From a virus: 37,547 nucleotides of DNA. Made by a program: the position numbers and the translations under genes. The stretch's first letter is position 1, and each line of letters opens with the position of its first letter. The notes beneath the pieces are model-generated. The model worked only from the letters and a program-made list of their open reading frames with translations. It was not told where the DNA came from and made no database searches. This document shows, piece after piece, positions 17,191-25,355 of this stretch. Location of the stretch: positions 1 to 37,547 of the IMG/VR virus record IMGVR_UViG_3300048838_000376; one strand, 5' to 3'.

Positions 17191-19055
17191 CAGCCTCTCC
17201 GTCCAGAAGGCACCATGTCGACCCGAGGCGACCCCAACTGCCAAGCCACACCCAGGTTCTCGGCGTCGATCTGCAGCACCATCTGGCGCCCGCGTACGCG
17301 AAAATTGACCTGCGAGGTGTACTGTTCGACGGGGACCGCCACCGCGCAAACGACCTCTTCTACGGAGGCACCGCTGAGAGATGCCGGGACGCTCCGCCCC
17401 TGCCCCGAACTCTTCATCGGGAAAATGGTCATTGTGACCCGCGGAGAGCTGGCGGTAGACCGGTTGAAAGTGATGTCAGGCAGCATCCGGTTGACCAATG
17501 CAAAACGGGTGCCGTCGTCGATGTCGACGGGCGCCGAAGTGATGCGCGAGTTCAGCGGCTGCAGGGTGTCGCCGGCGCCGTTGTCTGTGCCCACCTCGTG
17601 GTCCAGCAAAAACCCGGTATCCGTCGCGGCCACAGGGTTTCCCCTAAGACGGCTGTCCAGCCACGCGGTGCGCGTCATGTTGCCGTGGTACCAGATGTTC
17701 TGCTCGTAGTTGAAAACGACGTACTTGTCGGGGACATGGCTCGAAGCCGCGGGGTAGAACCACCAGATCTCGCTGAAACCCTCATTGGTGCTGCACACCA
17801 CCTGATCCGCCTGCTCGAAGTTGAAGTCCTGAAACACGAAGCGGCGCAGATCGCACTCAAGGGTCTGCACGCGGCCGTCGTATTTGTAGAACTTGTCCCC
17901 GCCCATCCAGTACGCAACACCTTGCGCCAGCGCTACCGCCTGGGGCGAAACAATAGAGGTATTCTCGCCGAGGAGCTGAAAAGCCCAGATGGCGTCTGGG
18001 CCTACGTACTGCATGGAGTACAGCGCGGTGTCGGTCCAGATCAGGATTTCCTGGCGGCTTTGCTTTGCGCCAACGATGCGCGACCCGTTCGACAGCCGCT
18101 GTCCGCCCGCCTGATTGGTGATGGCCGGGGACCAGTTCGTGTAGTCCTCTTGGTCGGCCCACCGCACAAGCATAGGGTCCATGCTCCCACTGCCAAGCTC
18201 ATTGCACCCCAAGGCGATAACGAAGCGAGAAACGTCAGACACCAGCAACACGTTGTGCACAACAGGCACGTCGCTGCCGGTGATCAGCACCCCCGGGTTG
18301 GCGCTGGATACGCCTGCACTGACATCAAAGTAGTAGAGTGGGCCGCCGCGCGGGCCGAAGATCAGGTCTTCCCCGTAATTGCTGTGGTTCCAGATGCGCA
18401 GGGGCTCCGAACCCACACCGCCTATACCCCACTCATCTTCGCTCCAGGCGCCGGCGCCCCATCCGACCCCCGCTTCTTGTGTCGCTCCCCCCACCGGGAT
18501 CTGGTACGCCGCCACAACAGACGCGCCCCCGTTCCCCACGTCAGAGGCATTGGCCGCCGCCGCGAGCACCACGGTGTAGCTGTTACCGGATAGGACTTCG
18601 AAGATCTGGTGGTTTGTGTTGAGGACGGCTGCAGTGACGGTGCCCCCGAGGCTGACCGCACCGCTGAAAGTGACAAACTCTCCCACCTGTGCACCGTGCG
18701 CGGTGTCCGTAATCGTGAGCGTGGTGCTCCCGTTACTGGCCGCGAATGTCACGTCCCCCGCCCCGGTTGTGGAGCGCAGGGGGGTAATGTCAGCAAACTC
18801 TCCGCCGCGGGCAACGTAGTATTTCAGGTTCGTGCCAAAACCCAGCAGCGCCACTCCGCCCAGCGTGGACCACTCCGTGATCGAGCGGCAGACGCCTAGA
18901 AAGGCCTGACTCACATACCGCCGCCAGCCACCAATGCTTTCGGGAAAACCCTTACGAAAGCGGATCCGATCGCCGTCGGTCCAGCCGCCCTCCGCAGAGT
19001 ATGCGGTGACTTCTTTCTGGATTCCGGGTCGGAACTGGAGCTTCTTGAAGGGCAT
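17190..19055 (-). CDS. Tail nozzle/stabilisation protein, P22 gp10-like (621 aa)
   Basis: The protein opens with RPGIQKEVTAYSAEGGWTDG followed by DRIRFRKGFPESIGGWRRY, a signature of podovirus nozzle proteins in which the N-terminus contacts the tail tube. The middle is beta-propeller-like, with Trp/Tyr/Gly repeats (VRWADQEDYTNW, EILIWTDTALYSMQYVG, AYWMGGDKFYKYDG). It ends in RGRQMVLQIDAENLGVAW plus the SPRVDMVPSGRRG motif characteristic of this family. An inserted region at about 95-170 (STTGAGDVTFAASNGSTTLT...) looks like an extra surface domain. It caps the tail and holds packaged DNA. Placement between the lysis cassette and the internal proteins fits. Confidence 0.85.
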   Translation of the reverse strand: MPFKKLQFRPGIQKEVTAYSAEGGWTDGDRIRFRKGFPESIGGWRRYVSQAFLGVCRSITEWSTLGGVALLGFGTNLKYYVARGGEFADITPLRSTTGAGDVTFAASNGSTTLTITDTAHGAQVGEFVTFSGAVSLGGTVTAAVLNTNHQIFEVLSGNSYTVVLAAAANASDVGNGGASVVAAYQIPVGGATQEAGVGWGAGAWSEDEWGIGGVGSEPLRIWNHSNYGEDLIFGPRGGPLYYFDVSAGVSSANPGVLITGSDVPVVHNVLLVSDVSRFVIALGCNELGSGSMDPMLVRWADQEDYTNWSPAITNQAGGQRLSNGSRIVGAKQSRQEILIWTDTALYSMQYVGPDAIWAFQLLGENTSIVSPQAVALAQGVAYWMGGDKFYKYDGRVQTLECDLRRFVFQDFNFEQADQVVCSTNEGFSEIWWFYPAASSHVPDKYVVFNYEQNIWYHGNMTRTAWLDSRLRGNPVAATDTGFLLDHEVGTDNGAGDTLQPLNSRITSAPVDIDDGTRFALVNRMLPDITFNRSTASSPRVTMTIFPMKSSGQGRSVPASLSGASVEEVVCAVAVPVEQYTSQVNFRVRGRQMVLQIDAENLGVAWQLGSPRVDMVPSGRRG

Positions 19056-19062
19056 GCGGTTC

Positions 19063-19275
19063 TCAGCAGTAGCGACCCTTGCCCGACTTCTTGACCATAC
19101 CGCCGCGCTTCATGCCCGCAGCCTCGCGAGCGGCTTTGTTGGCCTTGTTGGCTTCGCCAATGGCCAGGGGGGTGCGTTTGCGCTTGGCCGTTGACGGCGC
19201 TTCATCCATGGGGGTGGACGTGCGCGCGCCCTTGCTGTCCACACGCACAAAATTGCCTTGCTGCATACGGGCCAT
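19063..19275 (-). CDS. Small basic protein (70 aa)
   Basis: Preceded by GGAG before the ATG. It is Lys/Arg/Ala-rich, with a TAKRKRTPLAIGEANKANKA segment and a Gly/Lys C-terminus (GMKRGGMVKKSGKGRYC). Small Lys/Gly proteins of this type are frequent between podovirus tail genes. It may bind nucleic acid or be a minor virion component. No family name can be given. Confidence 0.65.
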   Translation of the reverse strand: MARMQQGNFVRVDSKGARTSTPMDEAPSTAKRKRTPLAIGEANKANKAAREAAGMKRGGMVKKSGKGRYC

Positions 19276-19287
19276 GTCGATCTCCAG

Positions 19288-19572
19288 TTACTTGCCTGAT
19301 TCTACGGGGCTGGGGGGGTATGTGCCAAGCGCGGCGGCGCGGCACTTGCGGTATTGAGCGGAGACCTCCACGAGTTTGATCGTGGTGTCTCCGAAGGTGT
19401 CAGCGCCCGACGGCAGGGGCGTCAACTCTGGGCAGCTTGCTATCACCAAGGGGCTCAGCTCGGCCGGTGATGGCGTTGTTGAGTGCGCGCAGGCCATCAG
19501 GAGTGTGCTTGCACTCAGCGTACACAGTACGTGTGCGAATTTCGGTGCGGATCGGCTGGGTGATTTCGACAT
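19288..19572 (-). CDS. Rz1-like outer-membrane spanin lipoprotein, overlapping Rz
   Basis: 94 aa, starting inside the Rz gene in another reading frame (ATG at 19572 with GGAG seven bases upstream) and running 112 bases past the Rz stop. After a basic N-terminus there is a hydrophobic stretch and the lipobox LMAC with Cys28, followed by a Pro/Ser-rich segment (STTPSPAELSPL). These are the features of an o-spanin, which is lipidated into the outer membrane and pairs with Rz to fuse the membranes at lysis. The nested arrangement is classic for Rz/Rz1. The frame upstream of 19572 is not needed. Confidence 0.85.
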   Translation of the reverse strand: MSKSPSRSAPKFAHVLCTLSASTLLMACAHSTTPSPAELSPLVIASCPELTPLPSGADTFGDTTIKLVEVSAQYRKCRAAALGTYPPSPVESGK

Positions 19573-19765
19573 TCTTGATCTCCATAGCCGCGATGGCCTC
19601 CGCGGTTGCTTTCTGGGAAGACTCATACGCCACCTGGGCGATGCGGTTGTCGCGAGCCTGCTGCGCCTCGATCGAATCCTTGCCGATCTGCTGCCCGTAG
19701 AAAAACGCCCCGGTGACCGACGCCACGAAAGCAAGCCCTGCGCCGAGGAGAAGGTACGGGGTCAT
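19400..19765 (-). CDS. Rz-like inner-membrane spanin (121 aa)
   Basis: The start ATG overlaps the endolysin stop (ATGA). The N-terminus is a single transmembrane segment (PYLLLGAGLAFVASVTGAFF), followed by a helical, coiled-coil-like periplasmic part (SIEAQQARDNRIAQVAYESS...) and a C-terminal tail. Together with the overlapping lipoprotein gene this makes a two-component spanin. Function at the last lysis step is well known for the family. The identification rests on topology and context. Confidence 0.85.
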   Translation of the reverse strand: MTPYLLLGAGLAFVASVTGAFFYGQQIGKDSIEAQQARDNRIAQVAYESSQKATAEAIAAMEIKNVEITQPIRTEIRTRTVYAECKHTPDGLRALNNAITGRAEPLGDSKLPRVDAPAVGR

Positions 19766-20271
19766 GCCACGAACCGCTCGCGCTTGGCCACGCGCACCGC
19801 CTGGGCGTACAGGTCGTCCCAAGTCTTGCGGTGGGGCTTGCCCGGGCGCCACGTGCGGATGTATAGGTTCCACGCGCCGTTCACGTCGCCAACTTCAGGC
19901 AGCCGCTTGGGGTCGGTGAAAAGCAGCAGACGCGCGGCTGCGGCGGCCAGCACGTCGTCGGTTTCGATGGCATTCCAGATGGCCGTCGCGTTGAATTTGA
20001 CGCCGCGGGCCATGCAGACTTGGTACATCCAGTACCGGCTGGCGTCGTGGCGCACCACTCCCGCGCAGCCACCCATGCGCTCAAACTGCCATAAGCCCTT
20101 GGCCGGGCCGGTGGGCCTCGGCGGGTTGCCGACCAGTTGGCGGCGATGCTGGAATCGGCTTTCTTGCAGTCCGTTGGCGAGCATGCACACATGCGCTTCC
20201 ATGGAGTTCATCTTCCCGGGCAGCAAGGCGAACGCCTCGTTCATGGCGGCAATAACGGCGGGGGTAGTCAT
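19762..20271 (-). CDS. Endolysin, lysozyme-like fold (169 aa)
   Basis: Starts with MTTPAVIAAMNEAF; the ATG overlaps the holin stop (ATGA) and the stop overlaps the Rz start, so the cassette is fully coupled. The motif GLQESRFQHRRQ (catalytic Glu candidate E37), followed by GPAKGLWQFE, resembles lysozyme/lytic transglycosylase-type muramidases, where the Glu starts glycan cleavage. There is no signal peptide, so release would depend on the holin. A longer frame reaching 20400 is rejected because it overlaps the holin gene. Confidence 0.8.
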   Translation of the reverse strand: MTTPAVIAAMNEAFALLPGKMNSMEAHVCMLANGLQESRFQHRRQLVGNPPRPTGPAKGLWQFERMGGCAGVVRHDASRYWMYQVCMARGVKFNATAIWNAIETDDVLAAAAARLLLFTDPKRLPEVGDVNGAWNLYIRTWRPGKPHRKTWDDLYAQAVRVAKRERFVA

Positions 20272-20468
20272 GGTGTGTGCTCCTGTGCTTCGGCTTCGTT
20301 CTTCTTCTGAAGCACGTTGCCCGTGATGTACGCGCCGAGTGTGCCGACGACCACGAGGCCGTAAACACCACCGTCGATCTTCTCGCCCCAGGTCAGCCAA
20401 GTCACCGAAAGCAGTCCCGACATGACTGCGATGAACTTGCGCCCGCCTGCGTTCTCGTGCCAGCTCAT
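20268..20468 (-). CDS. Holin candidate with two membrane segments (66 aa)
   Basis: A short N-terminus is followed by two hydrophobic segments at about 11-26 (RKFIAVMSGLLSVTWL) and 35-54 (YGLVVVGTLGAYITGNVL) and a charged C-terminus (QKKNEAEAQEHTP). Size, topology and direct coupling to the endolysin by ATGA are what is expected for a class II holin. The start overlaps the previous stop in the same way. No motif-level family match can be claimed. Confidence 0.75.
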   Translation of the reverse strand: MSWHENAGGRKFIAVMSGLLSVTWLTWGEKIDGGVYGLVVVGTLGAYITGNVLQKKNEAEAQEHTP

Positions 20469-20923
20469 GGCGTCACCTCAAAAATGTTGCTCTCCGCCTG
20501 CACGACTTTGCGCGGAAGGTAGGAGATCAGCGGGTTGATCTCCCAAACCGTCCCAACGGTGTAGCGCCCCTCACCCAGCACCGGGCACCGGCCATCAGTC
20601 CACCAATCAAGCGTAAGCGCACGCGGCAACTCGGAGCCGGCCCGATAATGGCTTGCGCCCCGAGCCGTGCAGTAAGTCACCCACCCCTCCGCGCCCCAAC
20701 GCCGCACGGTCACGGTCCACGAGCCGAGAAACGGGCGTTTAATACTCCGGTCCACAATCATAGGTACAGACTCCCCCGCCCGCGACGGCCCTGCGCTCAC
20801 TGTGCGGACCTCTAGCCAGAAGGAAGCGGGCCACGCATGAACCAAAAGGAACAGCAAGGCCACGGGCAGCGTCACCAGAAAGAACAGGCGGTTGCTGGTG
20901 AAAAAAGACCAAGCGCGTGTCAC
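20465..20923 (-). CDS. Membrane-anchored protein of the lysis cassette, unknown function (152 aa)
   Basis: GTG start overlapping the previous stop (GTGA). One transmembrane segment at about 11-28 (RLFFLVTLPVALLFLLVHAW) precedes a globular domain containing SVPMIVDRSIKRPFLGSWTVTVRRW and two Cys (TYCTARG, GRCPVLGE) that could form a disulfide in the periplasm. A frame extending to 21037 lies inside the upstream gene and is not supported. Being between two holin-like genes suggests a lysis-timing or lysis-inhibition role, but this is only inference. Confidence 0.65.
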   Translation of the reverse strand: MTRAWSFFTSNRLFFLVTLPVALLFLLVHAWPASFWLEVRTVSAGPSRAGESVPMIVDRSIKRPFLGSWTVTVRRWGAEGWVTYCTARGASHYRAGSELPRALTLDWWTDGRCPVLGEGRYTVGTVWEINPLISYLPRKVVQAESNIFEVTP

Positions 20924-21186
20924 TTGAAAAAGTCCTGGAACAGCGTCTTGCCCGCCATGTAGGCCCCGGCCAAAAAGACCACCACACCGAGAAAGCCTTT
21001 CACGATCTTCCCCCCGTCGGCAATCCATTCGGCCCACTTGAGAATGACGGAGAGCAGAAGGCGCTGCCGCTCCGTCCGCCCGTGGTTGAGCGCGACTTCA
21101 GCCTTGAACACGGCAAGCTCCGCCTTGACTGCGGCGTAGTCTTCTTGGTGGAGCCGGTGTAGTTTGTCATGTTCGGAGTCGGTCAT
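20920..21186 (-). CDS. Holin-like protein with C-terminal membrane anchor (88 aa)
   Basis: The first 55 residues are charged and helical (DKLHRLHQEDYAAVKAELAVF), followed by one hydrophobic segment at about 62-82 (KGFLGVVVFLAGAYMAGKTL). This layout resembles XhlA/Mu-holin-type or antiholin proteins, with a cytoplasmic coiled coil and a C-terminal transmembrane helix. The Shine-Dalgarno sequence is poor. It begins the lysis cassette, 21 bases after the last tail gene. Confidence 0.65.
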   Translation of the reverse strand: MTDSEHDKLHRLHQEDYAAVKAELAVFKAEVALNHGRTERQRLLLSVILKWAEWIADGGKIVKGFLGVVVFLAGAYMAGKTLFQDFFK

Positions 21187-21207
21187 TTAACGGAACGTCC
21201 CCCAAAA

Positions 21208-21693
21208 TTAGATACTGGTGCGCTGGGCAGAAAGGTATCCGGCCCGCGTGATGACCGAGCCGGGTTCGCCAATCTTGCGCACGCGCACCGTGAAATCAAA
21301 ACTCACGTTGTTGCCCAGGTCAGCCAGCGCACGCAACGTCCTGTTTGCGCTCAGCGGGTACCAAGGCGTCGTGGCCACGGCGTTGTATTGGACACCGGCA
21401 AAGAACCCCGCCGCACTAAAGATGCCCCCTGTTTGCGACCAACTTGTGAACTCCACCTGAATCTCTACTTGGTCGCCCTGAGTGATGGGGCTCCCCGCCG
21501 CCCACTCCGGCGGCACGGGGCTGGGGATGAACAATGCGCCCGGCCCACCCTCCGTCGTGATGGTGCCGTTGGCGTTGAAAATAAGGTCGATGTACCCGTT
21601 GGAGTTCATCACGGTGAAGCTGTTCAGGTTGCCCCAAAACAACCGCAACACCGCGCCGACCGCGCCCAGCATCGAAGCCAGCACGCCGCTCAT
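21208..21693 (-). CDS. Tail protein, beta-rich (161 aa)
   Basis: The ATG at 21693 overlaps the previous stop (ATGA), so the much longer frame reaching 22143 is not the gene. A hydrophobic N-terminus (MSGVLASMLGAVGAVLRLFW) is followed by a beta-rich body (GNLNSFTVMNSNGYIDLIFN..., TLRALADLGNNVSFDFTVRVR). It follows tail fibre-like genes and precedes the lysis block. It is probably a fibre or tail-tip component, with no clear family. Confidence 0.65.
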   Translation of the reverse strand: MSGVLASMLGAVGAVLRLFWGNLNSFTVMNSNGYIDLIFNANGTITTEGGPGALFIPSPVPPEWAAGSPITQGDQVEIQVEFTSWSQTGGIFSAAGFFAGVQYNAVATTPWYPLSANRTLRALADLGNNVSFDFTVRVRKIGEPGSVITRAGYLSAQRTSI

Positions 21694-22442
21694 GTCAAAC
21701 CCGCGCCGCTGATGATGTACTCGGTGGTGGACAGCACCCACACCGACACCATGCCCCTGGGGGCCAGCGTTCGGTTGCCCGTGTTGGTCGAACCGGCCTG
21801 ACGCAACGTCAGCCCCGCGCCTTGAGTGAGCGTCATGCTGGAGGCGCTGTTGTTGTAGATGGGGTAAACGCCGCCCGCCGTCAGGCCGGTGGGGATGGTG
21901 AACCCCGCGGTGGCCACGTACACCTCGCCCGCAACGAGGTTGGCCCCGGCGTTGGGGACCAGTTTGTAGACGTCCGTTCCCAAAGCCGCTCTTCCAGCCG
22001 CAGCATCGCCCACATTGTCCAACTGTGCGCCAAAAGAGGACCCCGATGCGCGATCGACAGAGCTGCCATTGCAGTAAAGCGCAGTGCGTTGCCCCGGCGG
22101 AAGAACCACAACCCCCCCGACGCCACAGGTGATGTTGAGCCAAAAACCTCCCGTCGTGTTGTTCTGGACAAAATACAGCTTCGACTGCTGCGGAATCGTA
22201 ATCGTGCGTGCGGCTGTGATGGCCCCCGTAAACGTCAAGAACATGCTGCGCGCTTGGTCTGGCGCCTCGTTCGCGGTCGTCAGCGTGACGTTGGCATCGG
22301 GGACGTTCACCGTGCTTGTTCCGGCAATCGCCTGCTCGACAAGATTGGTCAGCCCCGCATTAACGACGTCACCCCAGGTGCCGGTCAACTCCCCCGTGAC
22401 GGGAAGAACAAGTCGAAGCAGGGGGGTATAGCTACTGGCCAT
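21690..22442 (-). CDS. Tail fibre-like protein (250 aa)
   Basis: The N-terminus MASSYTPLLRLVLPVTGELT and TWGDVVNAGLTNLVEQAI are typical of a widespread phage tail/fibre protein type. The rest is beta-structured, Thr/Gly/Asn-rich (GFWLNITCGVGGVVVLPPGQ..., NRTLAPRGMVSVWVL) as in trimeric fibres. It ends in EYIISGAGLT. The gene is the second in a run of tail genes and is coupled to the next gene. Confidence 0.8.
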   Translation of the reverse strand: MASSYTPLLRLVLPVTGELTGTWGDVVNAGLTNLVEQAIAGTSTVNVPDANVTLTTANEAPDQARSMFLTFTGAITAARTITIPQQSKLYFVQNNTTGGFWLNITCGVGGVVVLPPGQRTALYCNGSSVDRASGSSFGAQLDNVGDAAAGRAALGTDVYKLVPNAGANLVAGEVYVATAGFTIPTGLTAGGVYPIYNNSASSMTLTQGAGLTLRQAGSTNTGNRTLAPRGMVSVWVLSTTEYIISGAGLT

Positions 22443-22452
22443 GGCGGCATCC

Positions 22453-23742
22453 TCAAGGGTTGATGTTGATCTGGCCCCACGGGGCGTTCTGCGCGTCTAC
22501 AACGGGCACCCACAAACCGGCCTGCGCGTCTGACGCATTTTGCCAGTTCGCAGCTTGATTGTCACTTACGGGGGTCCAGGCGCCCGCGGGGGCTGCGGCC
22601 GGGCCCTGCCAGCCAGGAGACTGCGCGTCGCTCAGCGGGTTCCACAGGTACGCGAACCACGCTTGATCGCTGATCTGAGCCTCTTGCTCAAGAGTCACAA
22701 AGTAGACAAGACCGGGCAGTAAAGCCAGCCCTGCTTGCGCCCCCTCCACGCTGGTCGCCTGCATCGTGAAAAAGCCTACTCCGCCCGCCCCGTGCGCCTG
22801 GGCACCTTCTGCCACAAACACCTCGGGGGCGTCGATCGTGTCACTTGCGGCTGCTTCGGATACAGTGCCTGCTTCCTCCATCGCGGTGCTGACCTGCAGC
22901 CCCGGGGCCAGCATTTCCATGGCGGCCGCGTTTTCGTTGACCCCCCGCGCCGTGTCAGACAGAGGTACCTCCAACGCTTGAGCGGCGGCGATCTCAAGCA
23001 CACTGCGGTCGATGCGAGTCAGTCCGGAAGAAACCTCTGCGCCGGCCGCTGCCTCGAAAACAGCCCCGCCTTGCTGTGCAGTAGCCGTCTCCTGGGAAGC
23101 TCCCGCTGCGCTCTCAGCTGCCGCGCTGCGTAGCGCCACCCCCGCCCCGGCTTGCTCTGCGCTGTAAACCGTCTCGAAGACGCTGCGCTGGTTTCCTGAA
23201 GCTGTTGCCGGGGTGTCTTGGATTTCTATCCGCTCCCCAAGTACAGCCTCGTACAAGGTGAAGGGCGACCCCCACGGCCCGTAACTCCACCCGCCTGCGC
23301 CCCAAGAGCCCGGCTGCACGGTGCGCAGCGCCAGCGTAGTGGTGTCCGCCGCAGCCGTATTCAGCACCGTGCGCAAAGCGTTGATCAGCGTCGCGGTGGT
23401 GTCGCTCCCCCGGGCGCTGTCCGAAAAAGATCTTCGGAAGTTGGGGCTCGAACTGCCTTCATCCGCAGCGAACGCAAGGACAAGCGTCGAGACGGGAAGA
23501 CCCCGCCCGGCGACAAAACTCTCTTGGCTGGCCGCCTGTTCTGACGCTGCGCTAAGCAGCCGGGTGCCCCCCGTCTGCAGCGTGCTTCCTCGTGCTGCTG
23601 GCGCAACGGCGGCCAGCGCAATGCGGCGTGTGCTTGAGGTCTCTGCCCCAGCCCCGCTTTCAGAAACTGTGGCTGTGAAGTTAGAAGAGCTGTCGCTCCA
23701 GCTGCCGTAGCCCCAGCTCCCTTCGCCCCAGGCGCTGGGCAT
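22453..23742 (-). CDS. Ala/Ser-rich tail protein with Trp repeats (429 aa)
   Basis: Starts with MPSAWGEGSWGYGSWSD; a second Trp/Gly cluster occurs near residue 152 (SWGAGGWSYGPWGS). The body is very Ala/Ser/Glu/Thr-rich with heptad-like spacing (AAAGAEVSSGLTRIDRSVLE), suggesting an extended fibre shaft. The C-terminus has about four units of a W-x-P-x-x-D-x-Q motif (WNPLSDAQSPGW, WTPVSDNQAANW, ...). Such repeats occur in phage tail proteins and may form the binding tip. Role in host contact is inferred. Confidence 0.65.
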   Translation of the reverse strand: MPSAWGEGSWGYGSWSDSSSNFTATVSESGAGAETSSTRRIALAAVAPAARGSTLQTGGTRLLSAASEQAASQESFVAGRGLPVSTLVLAFAADEGSSSPNFRRSFSDSARGSDTTATLINALRTVLNTAAADTTTLALRTVQPGSWGAGGWSYGPWGSPFTLYEAVLGERIEIQDTPATASGNQRSVFETVYSAEQAGAGVALRSAAAESAAGASQETATAQQGGAVFEAAAGAEVSSGLTRIDRSVLEIAAAQALEVPLSDTARGVNENAAAMEMLAPGLQVSTAMEEAGTVSEAAASDTIDAPEVFVAEGAQAHGAGGVGFFTMQATSVEGAQAGLALLPGLVYFVTLEQEAQISDQAWFAYLWNPLSDAQSPGWQGPAAAPAGAWTPVSDNQAANWQNASDAQAGLWVPVVDAQNAPWGQININP

Positions 23743-23744
23743 GG

Positions 23745-23936
23745 TTACTGCGCGTCAGGCGCGCCCGCAAGCACGGCTTCCGCGAACCAGCGGCTTTGCT
23801 CCGCGCCTTCCGCGTCGACCCAGCTGATCAGGTACTCGATCTCGCCTTCTTCGGACAGGCGCATTTTCTGCACCGGACCCTGCGGCTGAACAGACTGCAA
23901 ACGGACCTGCTGCCCGACTTTGAACTTGGTGGCCAT
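23745..23936 (-). CDS. Small SH3-like protein (63 aa)
   Basis: AAGGA precedes the ATG. KFKVGQQVRLQSVQPQGPVQ, then IEYLISWVDAEGAEQSRWF, has the pattern of small beta-barrel proteins similar to the YodC/DUF2158 type. These are common in phage genomes and of unknown role. It is tightly packed between two tail genes. Confidence 0.65.
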   Translation of the reverse strand: MATKFKVGQQVRLQSVQPQGPVQKMRLSEEGEIEYLISWVDAEGAEQSRWFAEAVLAGAPDAQ

Positions 23937-23947
23937 GTCGATTCCTT

Positions 23948-24526
23948 TCAGACAGCGTCAAGGCTGAACGAGTACGTGAGCGTCAGGGTGTCCCCGTTCG
24001 TGACCGCGCGGTCCCCCGGGGCTGCGAAGTCGGCCGCGGAGAACAAAATGCCCGTGCTCCCGCCCTTGGTGCTGTTGGAGATCAAGAAGGCCCCGCCGAT
24101 CGTGGCAGTTCCGTTGATGTTGAACACGGCGGGCGAAGCAGTGTTAGATACCACCGAGGGGTCTGCCGTGGAAGCGGCCGCAAAAGCACACGCAGGACGA
24201 GTTGCGTTGCTGTACGCAGTGACTTCCGTCCACCCTGCGTGAGAAGCAGCAGTGTCTGCCGCGGCGGGGTTATTCGAGGCGCCAGCGCCGTACACGCCCA
24301 GGTACCACGCGGCTGTATAGCCGGAGCCCAGAAAGTACTTGTCGTTCATGTCCTTGAGGCCGACGTTGACGACAATGTTGAGCGTCTCCGTGGACCATTT
24401 TAGCGCGCCGTCTGCACCTCGACACTCAATTGCGTAGGTGCCCCCCGCTTTGACTTTGTCTGTGCCCACTGCACTGCGGCCAACGGCCCCGGTCACTGCG
24501 TCAGCAGCTTTGCTTTTGTCCATCAT
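23948..24526 (-). CDS. Virion structural protein of a common phage family (192 aa)
   Basis: AGGAG six bases before the first ATG. The body has a pattern that recurs in many phage genomes: GALKWSTETLNIVVNVGLKD, YFLGSGYTAAWYLGVYGAG, ASHAGWTEVTAYSNATRP, AVFNINGTATIGGAFLI. It is beta-rich with no enzyme motif. It is encoded next to the neck adaptor genes, so it is likely a tail or head-tail component; its exact role is not established here. Confidence 0.75.
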   Translation of the reverse strand: MMDKSKAADAVTGAVGRSAVGTDKVKAGGTYAIECRGADGALKWSTETLNIVVNVGLKDMNDKYFLGSGYTAAWYLGVYGAGASNNPAAADTAASHAGWTEVTAYSNATRPACAFAAASTADPSVVSNTASPAVFNINGTATIGGAFLISNSTKGGSTGILFSAADFAAPGDRAVTNGDTLTLTYSFSLDAV

Positions 24527-24535
24527 TTCAGGCTC

Positions 24536-25165
24536 CTATCGAACAGGGTTTCGCACCTGCCCGGTGCGGTAGGTGTCTTGGCGAAGTTTGGCGTCTGACA
24601 ACTGCTTGAGATCGGCCAGTGCCGAGTCGAACATTTTGCCGTACAAAGTTACCACATCGGCATCCATTTGCAAGAATCGCGCTGCTTCCAGACACATGCC
24701 GTTGAACAGCACTGCGTCTGCCGTCTCCCCCAGCCAACTGGTGCCGGCCGTCACGATCGACTCGGGGTAGCGCGCGAAATGGAGCTCGACGTTGTAGTTC
24801 ACATCGGGCGTTGGGCCCAGGATGAACGTGTCTGCATCGAATTGGGCGTAGGCCTTGGGCTGCCCGGTTACGGGCGGGGATGGGTACGCCTCGCGGATGT
24901 AGTTGACGTCTTTGTTCAGCAGGAACTCGTGACTGCCGTCGGGTCGAATGACGGCCAGCGAGAAAACGTACAGGAAGTTCGAAGGCGCTGACAAGTACGG
25001 GTTGCTTGGCGTTACGCTACCGATCTCGTTCGCGCGCAGCACGGGCGGCTGCACCGTGCTGTACACCTTCTGTTCCGTCTGGCGGCAGAAATTGGCGAGC
25101 TGCTCCGCGGAGAACTCGTTTTCAACGGTCTCCTGCACCCTGGCAGTGAGTTCGGCGTAGTTCAT
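24536..25165 (-). CDS. Neck/tail adaptor-like protein (209 aa)
   Basis: The ATG overlaps the previous stop (TGATG). The opening MNYAELTARVQETVENEFSA with helical N-terminus, then the PPVLRANEIGSVTPSNPYLS, PKAYAQFDADTFILGPTPDV and FARYPESIVTAG segments, matches podovirus head-tail adaptor or tail-tube proteins of the P22 gp4/T7 gp11 type. They form the ring between portal and nozzle. A related protein lies at 25640-26320. Confidence 0.8.
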   Translation of the reverse strand: MNYAELTARVQETVENEFSAEQLANFCRQTEQKVYSTVQPPVLRANEIGSVTPSNPYLSAPSNFLYVFSLAVIRPDGSHEFLLNKDVNYIREAYPSPPVTGQPKAYAQFDADTFILGPTPDVNYNVELHFARYPESIVTAGTSWLGETADAVLFNGMCLEAARFLQMDADVVTLYGKMFDSALADLKQLSDAKLRQDTYRTGQVRNPVR

Positions 25166-25344
25166 CAGTCGTGCGAGAAGCGAGTGCCCTTAACCGCCAC
25201 CCCGCCGCCGCGCGCGACCATACCGCCTTTGCTGAAGGTCTTGGTCTTCGGGGCACCTGGGTGCAGCTTGGACTCGTGCTTGTTGACGGCCTTCTTGACC
25301 ATCGCCTTGTCCTGCTTCATGTCGGACTTCGCGGTTTCTTTCAT
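25165..25344 (-). CDS. Small Lys-rich protein (59 aa)
   Basis: I choose the ATG at 25344 (MKETAKSDMKQDKAMVKKAV), which has AAGGAG at ideal distance, rather than an upstream TTG at 25359. It is extremely Lys-rich, with NKHESKLHPGAPKTKTFSKG and a Gly-rich C-terminus (GGMVARGGGVAVKG). Small proteins of this pattern recur in podovirus neck regions. The charge suggests nucleic-acid or capsid contact; function is unknown. Confidence 0.75.
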   Translation of the reverse strand: MKETAKSDMKQDKAMVKKAVNKHESKLHPGAPKTKTFSKGGMVARGGGVAVKGTRFSHD

Positions 25345-25355
25345 TTTCAACTCCT

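Noticed and set aside
19573-19873. N-terminal extensions of the Rz and Rz1 frames
   Set aside because: The extensions lie inside the endolysin or Rz genes and have no signal-like features; the internal starts give correct topology and ribosome sites.
21208-22143. A 311-codon reading of the tail gene
   Set aside because: The first 150 codons overlap the fibre-like gene in another frame; the ATGA-coupled start at 21693 explains the real protein.
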